This document shows positions 31,521 to 39,242 of a DNA stretch of 53,114 nucleotides, in pieces (position 1 is the stretch's first letter; each line of letters opens with the position of its first letter). Location: positions 1 through 53,114 of the IMG/VR virus record IMGVR_UViG_3300044673_000235. One strand, written 5' to 3'. The position numbers and the translations under genes are program-made. Under the pieces are notes generated by a model. That model ran no database searches, was not told the DNA's origin, and saw nothing but the letters and a program-made list of their open reading frames with translations. The DNA is from a virus.

Positions 31521-31810
31521 ATGCTCACCCAGCTCGCCCAGGTCATGAACCTCCGCCTCCACATCTTCGCCAGATCTTCTGTGCCCGGTGCTCCACGATT
31601 CTCGACGGCCCGAAGGCCGTCAGCTTCGCCGTCGGCGGCCGGGCGCAGAAGGTCGTCTGCGCCAAGTGTTGGGACGAGCACCTCGAGCCCCGGCTGGAGG
31701 AGGTCAAGGCCCAGGTCCTGGCCGAGTTCGGCAAGCTCCCGGAGATCGAGATTTTCGATCCCCGCGCGATCCCTGATATCGAGGAGATGGACCGATGGAC
31801 CCCACAGTGA
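31521..31810 (+). pseudogene. Zinc-ribbon early gene, apparently frameshifted
   Basis: The ATG at 31521 has a strong AAAGGAG site and reads MLTQLAQVMNLRLHIF, but this frame soon turns into Arg/Ser-rich nonsense. The frame that opens at 31505 reads LRQIFCARCSTILDGPKA, then QKVVCAKCWDEHLEPRLEEV and an acidic end. It has a CxxC/CxxC zinc ribbon and a stop that overlaps the next ATG, but only a TTG with no ribosome site. A one-base change near 31565-31575 would join the two. An assembly indel or a programmed frameshift is possible. Confidence 0.5.
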
Positions 31811-31938
31811 AGCAGGCCTACGACACCTGGCACCGGCTTTTCGCCCTGTACTTGTCGCAGGGTTTCTCCCGCAACGCCGCGGCCCGGCGCGCGGAGGAGG
31901 TCCTGGACGCGCAACTTAGAAGGAGGAGAACACCATGA
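31795..31938 (+). CDS. Very small early protein
   Basis: The product is 47 residues: MDPTVKQAYDTWHRLFALYL, then SQGFSRNAAARRAEEVLDAQ and an Arg-rich end. GAGGAG lies eight bases before the ATG at 31795, which overlaps the preceding gene, and the TGA overlaps the next ATG. It looks like one small helical domain. Confidence 0.65.
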   Translation: MDPTVKQAYDTWHRLFALYLSQGFSRNAAARRAEEVLDAQLRRRRTP

Positions 31939-32183
31939 AGCGTACCTGGACGACAAACGACGGGCTGACTTTCGGTACCTACGCCGAGGCGCAGGCTCAC
32001 GAGAAGAGCCTTCGGCAGACCCGGTGCAACACGAAGGCCAAGCTCGTGGAGCGGTTGGTCAAGCTCCAAGGTCTTGGCGACTCTGAGCGCGCCCACATGG
32101 AAGCAGACGCCGCTCTCTTGGAGTTCATCAACAGCAAGGAGGTCCACGAGGCCTTCGACGACATCGCTAAGTGGTATGCCTGA
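31935..32183 (+). CDS. Small helical early protein
   Basis: The product is 82 residues (MKRTWTTNDGLTFGTYAEAQ onward) with a long charged helix and an acidic end (DDIAKWYA). AGAAGGAGGAG precedes the ATG. Unknown function. Confidence 0.65.
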   Translation: MKRTWTTNDGLTFGTYAEAQAHEKSLRQTRCNTKAKLVERLVKLQGLGDSERAHMEADAALLEFINSKEVHEAFDDIAKWYA

Positions 32184-32200
32184 TGAAGGAGGACCATGTC

Positions 32201-32383
32201 ATGACCATCAAGTTTCTCGGCCTCACGCTGCACCGGCGGTCGCGCGTTCTGCCGGAACCCTACCTCCACGTCCTCGCGGACTTCAACCGGGTCGAGACCC
32301 TGACGACGGAGGACTATGCCGTGTACCAGAAACGGCTGGAGGAGGCGCGGGCAGCGGCACTGGCAGAGGATAGGGTGAACTGA
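32201..32383 (+). CDS. Small early protein
   Basis: The product is 60 residues: MTIKFLGLTLHRRSRVLPEP, then an acidic helix. AAGGAGG lies eight bases upstream of the ATG at 32201. The stop overlaps the next ATG by one base. Unknown function. Confidence 0.6.
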   Translation: MTIKFLGLTLHRRSRVLPEPYLHVLADFNRVETLTTEDYAVYQKRLEEARAAALAEDRVN

Positions 32384-32934
32384 TGGCCCGAACCGATGTC
32401 ATCCTGACCCACCACGAGCTGCGCTGGATCATCAAGAACGGGGAAGTGAAAGGCCCCTTCATTGTTCATGGCAAAGACGAAACGGGAAAGCTTATCATCG
32501 GACAAGAAGGCGCCTTTGAACGCTATAATACCTACCGTTCCGAGGGTGATGCTCGGGCTCAGACCTGGGCGCTGAGCAAGCCAAAACCACCGTTTGACCC
32601 GCAGATCCTCATCCCCGAGAAGAGACATCACAAACGCTTCGCTATTGGACAATACTGGATGGCGAACGAGCATGGAAGTGAGAAGCTCAAATATGAATTC
32701 CAGATAGTTGGCATGCGTACTTTCACGGCTTTTATTCCTGGCAGGCCCAGCAGGTTATGCAAGCTGTGGCTGGGTATGAATCCGTGGATGCCCATAAACG
32801 TTCTGGTGTCGGACGAACGTGCAACTGGGTGTGCATGGTTCAACGAAGCGGGAGAAGGCGCGGACTATCAGTTGGTTCGCAAGTCCAGATCGAAGTATCA
32901 CGCCCCGTATTTCGACATTTATGGGGAACTCTGA
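32383..32934 (+). CDS. Hypothetical protein, lower GC
   Basis: The product is 183 residues. No recognised motif; it is beta-rich with many aromatics (ELRWIIKNGEVKGPFIVHG, CKLWLGMNPWMPINVL). GC drops clearly within 32430-32930 compared with the helicase gene that follows, suggesting a recently acquired gene. Confidence 0.65.
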   Translation: MARTDVILTHHELRWIIKNGEVKGPFIVHGKDETGKLIIGQEGAFERYNTYRSEGDARAQTWALSKPKPPFDPQILIPEKRHHKRFAIGQYWMANEHGSEKLKYEFQIVGMRTFTAFIPGRPSRLCKLWLGMNPWMPINVLVSDERATGCAWFNEAGEGADYQLVRKSRSKYHAPYFDIYGEL

Positions 32935-34483
32935 CGTGCTCTTCTACCATCCCGCCACCAAGCGGTTCATCTGGGCCGGCCGGTTCGAAGACCGTGACCG
33001 GCCCCGCGCCGCCGGGTTCACCTGGAGCGAGAGCGACAAGCTGTGGTTCACCGGGAGCCCGTACATCGCATACCCACTGCGGGATCAGGCGGCCAACGAG
33101 GAGGCGAAGGCAATCCTGGAGCGCGTCCAGCTGAACATCCTCTCCTCCCAGCAGGCAGACAACCTCCTCGTGAGCCGGGAGATCCCCGCGCCGGCTGGGC
33201 GCCGCTACCTCCCTTACCAGGAGGCGGGGATCGATCACCTCCTGCGGCAGTACCGGGCCGGCCGGAAGAGCCTGATGCTGGCCGACGAGCAAGGCCTAGG
33301 GAAAACGATCCAGGCGATTGGCGTGGCGAACGCCTTGGGGATGAAGAATCTCCTCGTGGTCTGCCCGGCGGCATTGAAGGAGAATTGGGCGCGCGAACTC
33401 GAGCGCTGGCACATGCACTCCAAAGGTCTCTCGATCGTGCGGAACCGCAAGGGCGCCAACGATCACCATTCCGCAGTCGTGTCCTACAACCTGGCAGACG
33501 AGGTGAAGGATCATCGGCCGGACCTCGTGATCATCGATGAGAGCTCGTATATCAAGCACCCTCTCGCGAACCGGACCCAGACGATCCTGGGCAACGCCAA
33601 ACAAGGCTGGCGCGGCCTTGTCTTCTGGGCACCCAGCCTGCTCCTGACCGGCACGCCCATCCCCAATCGCTCCTTCGAGTTCTGGGCGCCACTCTACCGC
33701 TGCGCCCCGGACGTGATCGACCACCTGAAGCAGTGGCCGTTCGCGGAGCGCTTCTGCATCTTGGACGCCGACAACAAGATCAGGGGATCGAAGCGGGAGG
33801 AGGAACTCTACACGCGCCTGAGAGGCTCCGGGTTCATGGTCAGGCGCTTAAAGCGAGACGTCCTGAAGGACTTGCCTCCGAAGGCCTACCGGATGGTCAC
33901 CTTCGCACCCACGGGGGAGCAGAAGCTGATTCTGAAGCGGGAGCGGGCTTTCGACGCGAAGGAGATCCTCCACCACGGTGTCCCCTTCGGCTCGGCCCTG
34001 CCCGAGATCCGGCAAGAGATGGGGATCGCGAAAGTGCCCCAGGTCTGCGAGTACACCGTCGGGCTCCTGGACGAGGGAGCCCCCAAGGTCGTGGTCTTTG
34101 CCTACCACCGGGAAGTCCTCGCGCGGCTCGAGAAGAAGCTGGCGAAGCACCACCCCGTCGTCGTCATGGGTGGGGTCGGAAACAAGCAGGACCGGGTCGA
34201 CCGCTTCCAGGAGGACCCGAACTGCCGGATCCTCCTGGGCCAGCTCACGGCGGCCGGGACTGGGTTCACCATGACCGCGAGCGCCGACGTGGTCTTCGCA
34301 GAGGCCTCCTGGGTGCCGGGCGAGAACGACCAGGCGGCGGATCGGTGCCACCGCATCGGCCAGACGCGCGGGGTCCTGATTCACTTCGTCGTCGTGGAGC
34401 AGAGCCTGGACGCGTACATCCTAGGCGCCGCGGCGAAAAAAGCGGAGTCCATCGAAAAGGTGCTTGACAGAGTTAGTGGCTAA
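32921..34483 (+). CDS. SNF2-family helicase/translocase
   Basis: The product is 520 residues from ATG 32921; GTG 32936 after GGGGA is an alternative. After an N-terminal domain with FIWAGRFEDRDRPRAAGFTW it has motif I (LADEQGLGKTIQAI, residues about 120-133), motif II (IIDESSYIKH), motif III (LLLTGTPIPN) and the C-terminal motifs (VVFAYHREVLARL, LTAAGTGFTMTASADVVFAE, QAADRCHRIGQ). It would move along double-stranded DNA in replication, recombination or remodelling. Phage SNF2 proteins of this size are common. Confidence 0.9.
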   Translation: MGNSDVLFYHPATKRFIWAGRFEDRDRPRAAGFTWSESDKLWFTGSPYIAYPLRDQAANEEAKAILERVQLNILSSQQADNLLVSREIPAPAGRRYLPYQEAGIDHLLRQYRAGRKSLMLADEQGLGKTIQAIGVANALGMKNLLVVCPAALKENWARELERWHMHSKGLSIVRNRKGANDHHSAVVSYNLADEVKDHRPDLVIIDESSYIKHPLANRTQTILGNAKQGWRGLVFWAPSLLLTGTPIPNRSFEFWAPLYRCAPDVIDHLKQWPFAERFCILDADNKIRGSKREEELYTRLRGSGFMVRRLKRDVLKDLPPKAYRMVTFAPTGEQKLILKRERAFDAKEILHHGVPFGSALPEIRQEMGIAKVPQVCEYTVGLLDEGAPKVVVFAYHREVLARLEKKLAKHHPVVVMGGVGNKQDRVDRFQEDPNCRILLGQLTAAGTGFTMTASADVVFAEASWVPGENDQAADRCHRIGQTRGVLIHFVVVEQSLDAYILGAAAKKAESIEKVLDRVSG

Positions 34484-34516
34484 CGGTAGTCTTCGCGGTG
34501 TTGGTTAGTTGCTAAC
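34464..34516 (+). promoter_or_regulatory. Second rightward promoter with two GTTAG operators
   Basis: TTGACA (34464-34469), a 17-base spacer and TAGTCT (34487-34492) form a promoter overlapping the helicase stop. One GTTAGTGGCTAAC palindrome (34472-34484) fills the spacer, and GTTAGTTGCTAAC (34504-34516) lies just downstream of the start region. The next gene, 34533, has GGAAGGAGG. Two operators of the same family as at 31186 suggest common control. Confidence 0.72.
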
Positions 34517-34532
34517 GGAAGGAGGACGAGCG

Positions 34533-34883
34533 ATGCAGGTGACGACGAAAGGCGGACTCCTCTACGCTGACGGCGAACTGGTTGGTCTCCCGCGAGCGGA
34601 TTGGCTTGCCCACGGGCTCGGGTTCGCCCACGCAGAACAACTGGTCCGCGAACTCGAGCAGAAGAGCGAGCAAATGACGAAAGCCCAGCTGATCTGCTGC
34701 AACGACAGCGTCGAGCTTGCGCTGGTGGGCTTCTCCGAAGAGGAAGCGCGTGCTCGCAAGGAGACGCTCGCCCAGGCAGAGTATGCGCGCGGCGGAAATG
34801 GTTCCACCGGGGCTGAGTATCGGGAGCGGTGCTACTGGCACATCCACGAGGTGGACATCGAGATCAAAGGAGACAGGAGGTGA
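34533..34883 (+). CDS. Hypothetical protein under the second early promoter
   Basis: The product is 116 residues starting MQVTTKGGLLYADGELVGLP, with a helical middle (AEQLVRELEQKSEQMTKAQL) and ECYWHIHEVD-like end (ERCYWHIHEVDIEIKG). No family recognised. GGAAGGAGG precedes its ATG. Confidence 0.65.
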   Translation: MQVTTKGGLLYADGELVGLPRADWLAHGLGFAHAEQLVRELEQKSEQMTKAQLICCNDSVELALVGFSEEEARARKETLAQAEYARGGNGSTGAEYRERCYWHIHEVDIEIKGDRR

Positions 34884-35053
34884 CGAAGCCGCTACGAGAG
34901 AGAGTGAAGGAGAGCAACGCCAGAGCCCGTGAGCAGGGGCTCGTCCGGGTCACCCTGTGGGTGCCCAAGGACCTCACAAAGGAGATCTACCAGGAGGCCG
35001 CCCGGCTGCGGGCCGCCAAACGCATGTTCACTCAAGAAGGAGAAGAAGCATGA
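34880..35053 (+). CDS. Small ribbon-helix-helix-like protein
   Basis: The product is 57 residues from GTG 34880, overlapping the previous stop (GTGA) after ACAGGAGG. RVTLWVPKDLTKEIYQEAARLR has the strand-helix pattern of ribbon-helix-helix DNA-binding proteins, with basic flanks. It could be a transcription regulator, and is a candidate for the GTTAG palindromes. Confidence in the fold is moderate. Confidence 0.6.
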   Translation: MTKPLRERVKESNARAREQGLVRVTLWVPKDLTKEIYQEAARLRAAKRMFTQEGEEA

Positions 35054-35664
35054 TGGAGAAGATCTTCGCCCTGCTGGAGCGCTTCGTTACCGCCCACGAG
35101 GTCCTCGCGGTATCATTGCAGCGCCTGTCGAAGCTCCCCCTCGCGGACCTGCCCCCGGCTGCCCGTGGCGTATCGGCCGACGAGTCAGACGAAGTCGCTC
35201 CCCAGGAGCTCCGCAGCGCCGCCAACCTCGCCCCCGGCGGCGACAGGGACTACGCGTCCAAGGAGTATGCCGATCTCGTGGAGCTCGCGACGAAGCGGGG
35301 GATCACGGTCCCGGCCCGAACCCGGTCGGCGACGATCGTGAAGCAGCTCCAGGACTGGGATGCTCGCGCCGATGCCGACGCTGCCAAGGTGCTCGGGAAG
35401 CCCGAGACGACCTTCGCCAAGACGGAGCCCGGCGGCTTCCCGGAGACCACGACAGAAGAAGATCCCTTCGGCGGCGCCACCGAGGAGCCCGCCAAGACCT
35501 ACACGAAGGAGGAGGTCCTCGCTGCCCTGCAGAAGCTGATGGTCGCCGAAAGCAAAGAGGCCGTGTTCAAGGTCCTGCAGGACCAGGGCGGGGTCAAGGC
35601 CTTCAAGGACCTGCCCGTCGAGAAGTACGCCGCCGTCATGGCCGTCGTCGCGGGCCGGATCTGA
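35050..35664 (+). CDS. Hypothetical replication-cluster protein
   Basis: The product is 204 residues. An N-terminal helix (MMEKIFALLERFVTAHEVLA), a SAP/HeH-like motif (KEYADLVELATKRGITVPAR then TRSATIVKQLQDWDARAD), an acidic linker and a helical C-terminus (EEVLAALQKLMVAESKEAVF). The HeH/SAP-like part would bind DNA. It precedes the DUF2800/DUF2815 recombination pair, so a single-strand DNA or recombination accessory role is possible. Confidence 0.6.
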   Translation: MMEKIFALLERFVTAHEVLAVSLQRLSKLPLADLPPAARGVSADESDEVAPQELRSAANLAPGGDRDYASKEYADLVELATKRGITVPARTRSATIVKQLQDWDARADADAAKVLGKPETTFAKTEPGGFPETTTEEDPFGGATEEPAKTYTKEEVLAALQKLMVAESKEAVFKVLQDQGGVKAFKDLPVEKYAAVMAVVAGRI

Positions 35665-35667
35665 TCC

Positions 35668-35937
35668 ATGGACATCGTCCGGATGCGTCGGTCGGTTCAG
35701 GCGGCGGGCTATCAGCTGGAACGACTCGGCGCCCGCCTGGAGAGTCTCGCGATGCGCTCCCTGGATGTTCGACACCACTGCGCCCGGTGTGGTGTTCTTC
35801 TGAAAGTCCGGCACATGAGTGACAACAACGGAGCGCCGCGAGTAGGGGTGTACCCTTGCGCGGACTGCCTGGAGCACTTCCTGGAAAACAACCGCCGGCA
35901 CGCCGGCCAAAGCGAAGAAGACGAGGTCACCGCATGA
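35668..35937 (+). CDS. Small zinc-ribbon protein
   Basis: The product is 89 residues. HHCARCGVLLKVRHM and YPCADCLEHFLENN supply four cysteines for a zinc ribbon, after a helical N-terminus and before an acidic tail. It overlaps the DUF2800 gene by four bases. Possibly a nucleic acid-binding partner. Confidence 0.65.
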   Translation: MDIVRMRRSVQAAGYQLERLGARLESLAMRSLDVRHHCARCGVLLKVRHMSDNNGAPRVGVYPCADCLEHFLENNRRHAGQSEEDEVTA

Positions 35938-37139
35938 CCGCCCACGCGAAGCTCTCGCCATCCAGCTCTCACCGCTGGCTTCACTGCCCCGGAGCGCCGC
36001 AACTGTGCGCGACGGTTCCCCGCAAGCCCGGCTCCGTCTACGCCGACGAGGGGACCGCGGCCCACGCCCTGGGCGAGCGAGCGCTTCGCGAGGGCGTCCT
36101 CCCGTCCAAATTCCTGGGCGAGATGATCAAGGGCGGCGAGCGCCTCTTCCGGGCCACGGCCGAGATGGTCGATGCCGTGACCTGCTACACTGAGGAGATC
36201 ACCCGCCTGCAGGGCACGCTCGTCGGCGCCACGGTCAAGCTGGAGGCCAAACTGGACCTCACCTACTGGGTGCCGAAAGGCTTCGGCACCGGGGACTTCG
36301 TAGCCATCGAGCCCTTGGGGTGTCTGTACATCAGAGACTACAAACACGGGGCCGGCGTCCCGGTCGAGGTCTTCGACTCCGAAGGCCTGAACTCCCAGTT
36401 GGGCATCTACGCCCTGGGCGCCGTCGGACACCGGAACCTCCACGGGGTCGAGGAGGTCGACATCGGGATCGTCCAGCCCAGGGCGCCCCACCACGACGGC
36501 CCGATCCGCTCCTACCGGATGGCCGTAGAGGAGCTCCTGGAGTGGGGCGAGACGGTCCTGATCCCTGGCGCCAAGGCCACGATGGAGGATGGCGCGGAGC
36601 TCCACGCCGGCGCCTGGTGCCGCTGGTGCGATGCCCTGGACGTATGCCAGGAAGCCCGACGCACGTCGCTGCAGGCGGCAAATCTGATGTTCGACGACGC
36701 GGCGGTCCCCACCGGGGTCGCGAAGCCGCCGGACCCGGCGACCCTGACGCCAGACCAGCTCGCCAAGATCTACGCCGTTGCGGATAAGGTGCTCGAGCCT
36801 TGGTTGAAGAGCGTGAAGGCCTCCTGGCAGGAGTACCTGGGGAAGAACGGGCCATCCTGCGGGTACAAGCTCGTGGCCGGCCGGGCGACCCGGAAGTGGC
36901 TGGACCCCGACGCCGTCGAGCTGAAGGCGGGGGACCTCCTGGGTGAGAGTATCTACGAGGAGCCGAAGCTGAAGTCTCCCGCCCAGATGGAGAAGACCCT
37001 AAAGAGCCTGGGCCACGACCCGAAGACCTTCGCCGACCTCGTGACCGAGAAGCGGGGCGTGTCGATCGCCCCTGTGACCGACAACCGTCCGGCTCTCCCG
37101 GCCGGGGTAGAAACCATGTTCGAAGCCGAAGAGGAGTAG
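35934..37139 (+). CDS. DUF2800 PD-(D/E)XK nuclease, Cas4/RecB-like
   Basis: The product is 401 residues. Start KLSPSSSHRWLHCPGAPQL has the first Cys; EGTAAHALGERALREG is the family helix; VKLEAKLDLTYWV, DFVAIEPLGCLYIRDYKHGAG provides the D-(D/E)xK core; NSQLGIYALGAV is the QxxxY-like motif; and AGAWCRWCDALDVC gives the remaining cysteines of a Cas4-type iron-sulfur cluster. It would process DNA ends in recombination with the adjacent DUF2815 protein. Confidence 0.88.
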   Translation: MTAHAKLSPSSSHRWLHCPGAPQLCATVPRKPGSVYADEGTAAHALGERALREGVLPSKFLGEMIKGGERLFRATAEMVDAVTCYTEEITRLQGTLVGATVKLEAKLDLTYWVPKGFGTGDFVAIEPLGCLYIRDYKHGAGVPVEVFDSEGLNSQLGIYALGAVGHRNLHGVEEVDIGIVQPRAPHHDGPIRSYRMAVEELLEWGETVLIPGAKATMEDGAELHAGAWCRWCDALDVCQEARRTSLQAANLMFDDAAVPTGVAKPPDPATLTPDQLAKIYAVADKVLEPWLKSVKASWQEYLGKNGPSCGYKLVAGRATRKWLDPDAVELKAGDLLGESIYEEPKLKSPAQMEKTLKSLGHDPKTFADLVTEKRGVSIAPVTDNRPALPAGVETMFEAEEE

Positions 37140-37144
37140 CACCC

Positions 37145-37765
37145 ATGGGAAACGCCATCACCACGCCCCCTGTCCGTCTGTCCTACACCAACTCGCTCTT
37201 CACCCCGCGGGCGATGACCGCGGGCCAGACCCCGAAGTACAGCGTCGTCCTCCTGTTCGACAAGGCCAACAAGGAGCAGATGGCGGCGCTGAAGACCCTC
37301 CACGACCTCGCCAAGGCATGCCACGCGGAAAAGTGGCCCGACCCGGCGAAGGCCCCCCGGATCCCGATGATCGGCCACGACAAGAGCCCGATCAAGGATG
37401 CCGACAAAGCGGCCGACTCCCAAGGCGTGCCCCTGGTCGAGAAGAACCCCGAGTACGCCGGGCACTTCATCATCCGGGCCTCCACCACGACGAAGCCCAT
37501 CCTGGTGGATCGTCAGCGCCAGGAGCTCCTGGACAAGGAGGTCATCTACGGCGGGTGCTACGCCAAGGTGAACTTGAACCCCTACGCCTATTCGGGCACC
37601 GAGAACAAGGGCGTGACCTTCGGCCTGAACGGTGTGCAGTTCTGGGCTGACGGCGAGCGGTTCGGCGGCGGCCGGCCCAAGCTAGACGACATGTTCGAGG
37701 CCGGCTCGGCCGACGACCCGGCGAACTACGGGGGCGCGGCGTTCCCCGACGACGCGCCGTTCTAG
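37145..37765 (+). CDS. DUF2815 single-stranded DNA-binding protein
   Basis: The product is 206 residues. The family pattern is TTPPVRLSYTNSLFTPRAM, PKYSVVLLFDKANKEQM, IMIGHDKSP-like PMIGHDKSPIKDADK, HFIIRASTTTKPILVD and YGGCYAKVNLNPYAYSG, ending in an acidic tail (AAFPDDAPF) as in SSB proteins. DUF2815 usually sits beside DUF2800 in phage recombination modules, as here. Confidence 0.88.
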   Translation: MGNAITTPPVRLSYTNSLFTPRAMTAGQTPKYSVVLLFDKANKEQMAALKTLHDLAKACHAEKWPDPAKAPRIPMIGHDKSPIKDADKAADSQGVPLVEKNPEYAGHFIIRASTTTKPILVDRQRQELLDKEVIYGGCYAKVNLNPYAYSGTENKGVTFGLNGVQFWADGERFGGGRPKLDDMFEAGSADDPANYGGAAFPDDAPF

Positions 37766-37791
37766 CCACGACCGTCATCAGCGGGGAGTAC

Positions 37792-37950
37792 GTGCGGGAG
37801 ACCGACGACGCCATCCTCGTCGAGGTCGACGGCGAGGAGCACTGGCTCCCGAAGAGCCAGATCGACTACACCGAGGGCGTGCTGTTCCCCGGCGAGGAGA
37901 TCGATGTCGAATCGCCCGAATGGCTGGCGGAACAGCGCGGTCTAGACTGA
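37792..37950 (+). CDS. Small acidic protein
   Basis: The reading frame gives RETDDAILVEVDGEEHWLPK then SQIDYTEGVLFPGEEIDVES and a helical end, a good compact beta domain. The only start codon is GTG at 37792, three bases after GGGGAG (short spacing); the frame stays open further upstream without a start. 52 residues. The sequence between 37950 and 38055 holds only a leader. Confidence 0.5.
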   Translation: MRETDDAILVEVDGEEHWLPKSQIDYTEGVLFPGEEIDVESPEWLAEQRGLD

Positions 37951-38054
37951 CACCTGGGGGCGCCGGGGGCACAAACAACGAGGTCCTGTTGAGGACCGAT
38001 CGCTGGCTTGTGGTGGAGCCCGAGGCGCCCCCGCTTTCTTCGAATGAGGGGAAG

Positions 38055-38636
38055 ATGCGACTGACGATGCAGGACCGGGAAAAGATTATCCGCCGTGTGG
38101 TGGCGGATACTTTCGAGAGCAGAGAGAAGAGGGCGGAAGAGGCCAGGAAAGTCTTTGGCCTCAAGGTGTACGAGCGGGTGGTATCAGAAGCGCTGCTGGC
38201 CCAGATGCTGAACCTTCCGGAACGAATCATCCCGCGAGGTCGTAGCATCATCGTAAGCCTCAAGGCATCGGCCGACGGGCACGGCAACTACGTCGAGTGC
38301 GCGCTTCCGCAGAGCCTTCCCATCCCCCACTGCCTGACCGGTCTAGGCCCCACCGAGGTTCTAGTTGATGCCCATCTGACCGGGGAGGTCATGGCGCTCG
38401 ACAGCGAGGACCGGCGCCATGGGCGGATCTACCGAGACAAAGAGGCCTTGGCGGGTAAGCTTCGTTCCCTCTTGGCTTCCTGCGCTACCCTGAAGAGACT
38501 GAAAGAGGTCTGGCCGGAAGGCGCGAAGTGGTACGAGCACCTGGAACAGCCGAAGACCCCGGCGGCCCAGGTTCCCGCCGTGCTCCCCCAGGAGGTCAAC
38601 CGCATCATCGCTACCGAGATGGGAGTCGCGTCATGA
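38055..38636 (+). CDS. Hypothetical protein, weakly Nmad5-like
   Basis: The product is 193 residues. MRLTMQDREKIIRRVVADTF with SREKRAEEARKVFGLKVYER resembles the start of Nmad5-type proteins (putative nucleotide-modification-associated domain). The likeness is only over the N-terminal helices, so I hold it loosely. ATG 38055 has GAGGGGAAG directly upstream, whereas the open frame before it has no ribosome site. Confidence 0.5.
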   Translation: MRLTMQDREKIIRRVVADTFESREKRAEEARKVFGLKVYERVVSEALLAQMLNLPERIIPRGRSIIVSLKASADGHGNYVECALPQSLPIPHCLTGLGPTEVLVDAHLTGEVMALDSEDRRHGRIYRDKEALAGKLRSLLASCATLKRLKEVWPEGAKWYEHLEQPKTPAAQVPAVLPQEVNRIIATEMGVAS

Positions 38637-38911
38637 CCCAGAAGAAGCTCCAGAAGAAGCTGAAGGCCCTGCAGGCCCACGCGGCCGGGCCGGCGAAGCC
38701 CCGGTTCATCCAGAGTGCCGTGGCGAAGTTCATGGCGCTGATGAAGGGCCGGCCGACCGGAGGCAGCGACGGCACCATCCGAGGCGGCACCATCCGGGGT
38801 GGTCCCAGCCCCGGCCCCGGTGCCTTGCGGGCGAGGATGAGCCAGCCGAAACGACGTCGGCTCGCGAGAGGCAGGACTCCGCGGCGAGGCGCCAATCGTC
38901 CGTGGCGTTGA
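38633..38911 (+). CDS. Small basic protein
   Basis: The product is 92 residues, very basic: MTQKKLQKKLKALQAHAAGP at the start and an Arg-rich end. A Gly-rich middle has a duplicated motif (GTIRGG twice). It overlaps the preceding stop by four bases. It may bind nucleic acid; no family recognised. Confidence 0.6.
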   Translation: MTQKKLQKKLKALQAHAAGPAKPRFIQSAVAKFMALMKGRPTGGSDGTIRGGTIRGGPSPGPGALRARMSQPKRRRLARGRTPRRGANRPWR

Positions 38912-38958
38912 GGCATCAGGAGGGTGTCCGCGGGGCGGATGCCTTCTCGAGACCTCAA
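38908..38958 (+). other. Overlapping inverted repeats before a ribosome-binding site
   Basis: TTGAGG (38908-38913) can pair with CCTCAA (38953-38958), while GGCATC (38912-38917) can pair with GATGCC (38938-38943). The two pairings share bases and so compete in part. The region sits just before the GGGAGG site (38961) of the next gene and may affect its translation. Confidence 0.35.
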
Positions 38959-38972
38959 CCGGGAGGTGTGTG

Positions 38973-39242
38973 ATGAGAGTCGAGTGCTGGCGGTGTAGGA
39001 GTGAGCTGGAAGCCCTAGTGGGGGGCCGTATCGTAGAGGTCAAACCGTGCCAGGAGTGCCTCTCCGAGGCGAAAGGCGAGGCCCGCGGAGAGAAGAAAGA
39101 CCTCTGGTGCAAGACCTGCGGCGACGACCTGCGGGCCGAGGAGCACTCGGACGAGAAGGGCTTCACGATCGAGGTGTGCGAGCGCTGCGCGGCCGCGATC
39201 CAGCGGAAGGGCGAGCTCGGGGCGTTGGAGATGCTGGGATGA
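38973..39242 (+). CDS. Double zinc-ribbon protein
   Basis: The product is 89 residues with four CxxC pairs: ECWRC, PCQEC, WCKTCGDDL and VCERC. These would form two zinc ribbons. ATG 38973 lies six bases after GGGAGG. It directly precedes the PAPS-reductase-like gene (ATGA overlap). Function unknown; may be a nucleic acid or partner-binding adaptor. Confidence 0.7.
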   Translation: MRVECWRCRSELEALVGGRIVEVKPCQECLSEAKGEARGEKKDLWCKTCGDDLRAEEHSDEKGFTIEVCERCAAAIQRKGELGALEMLG

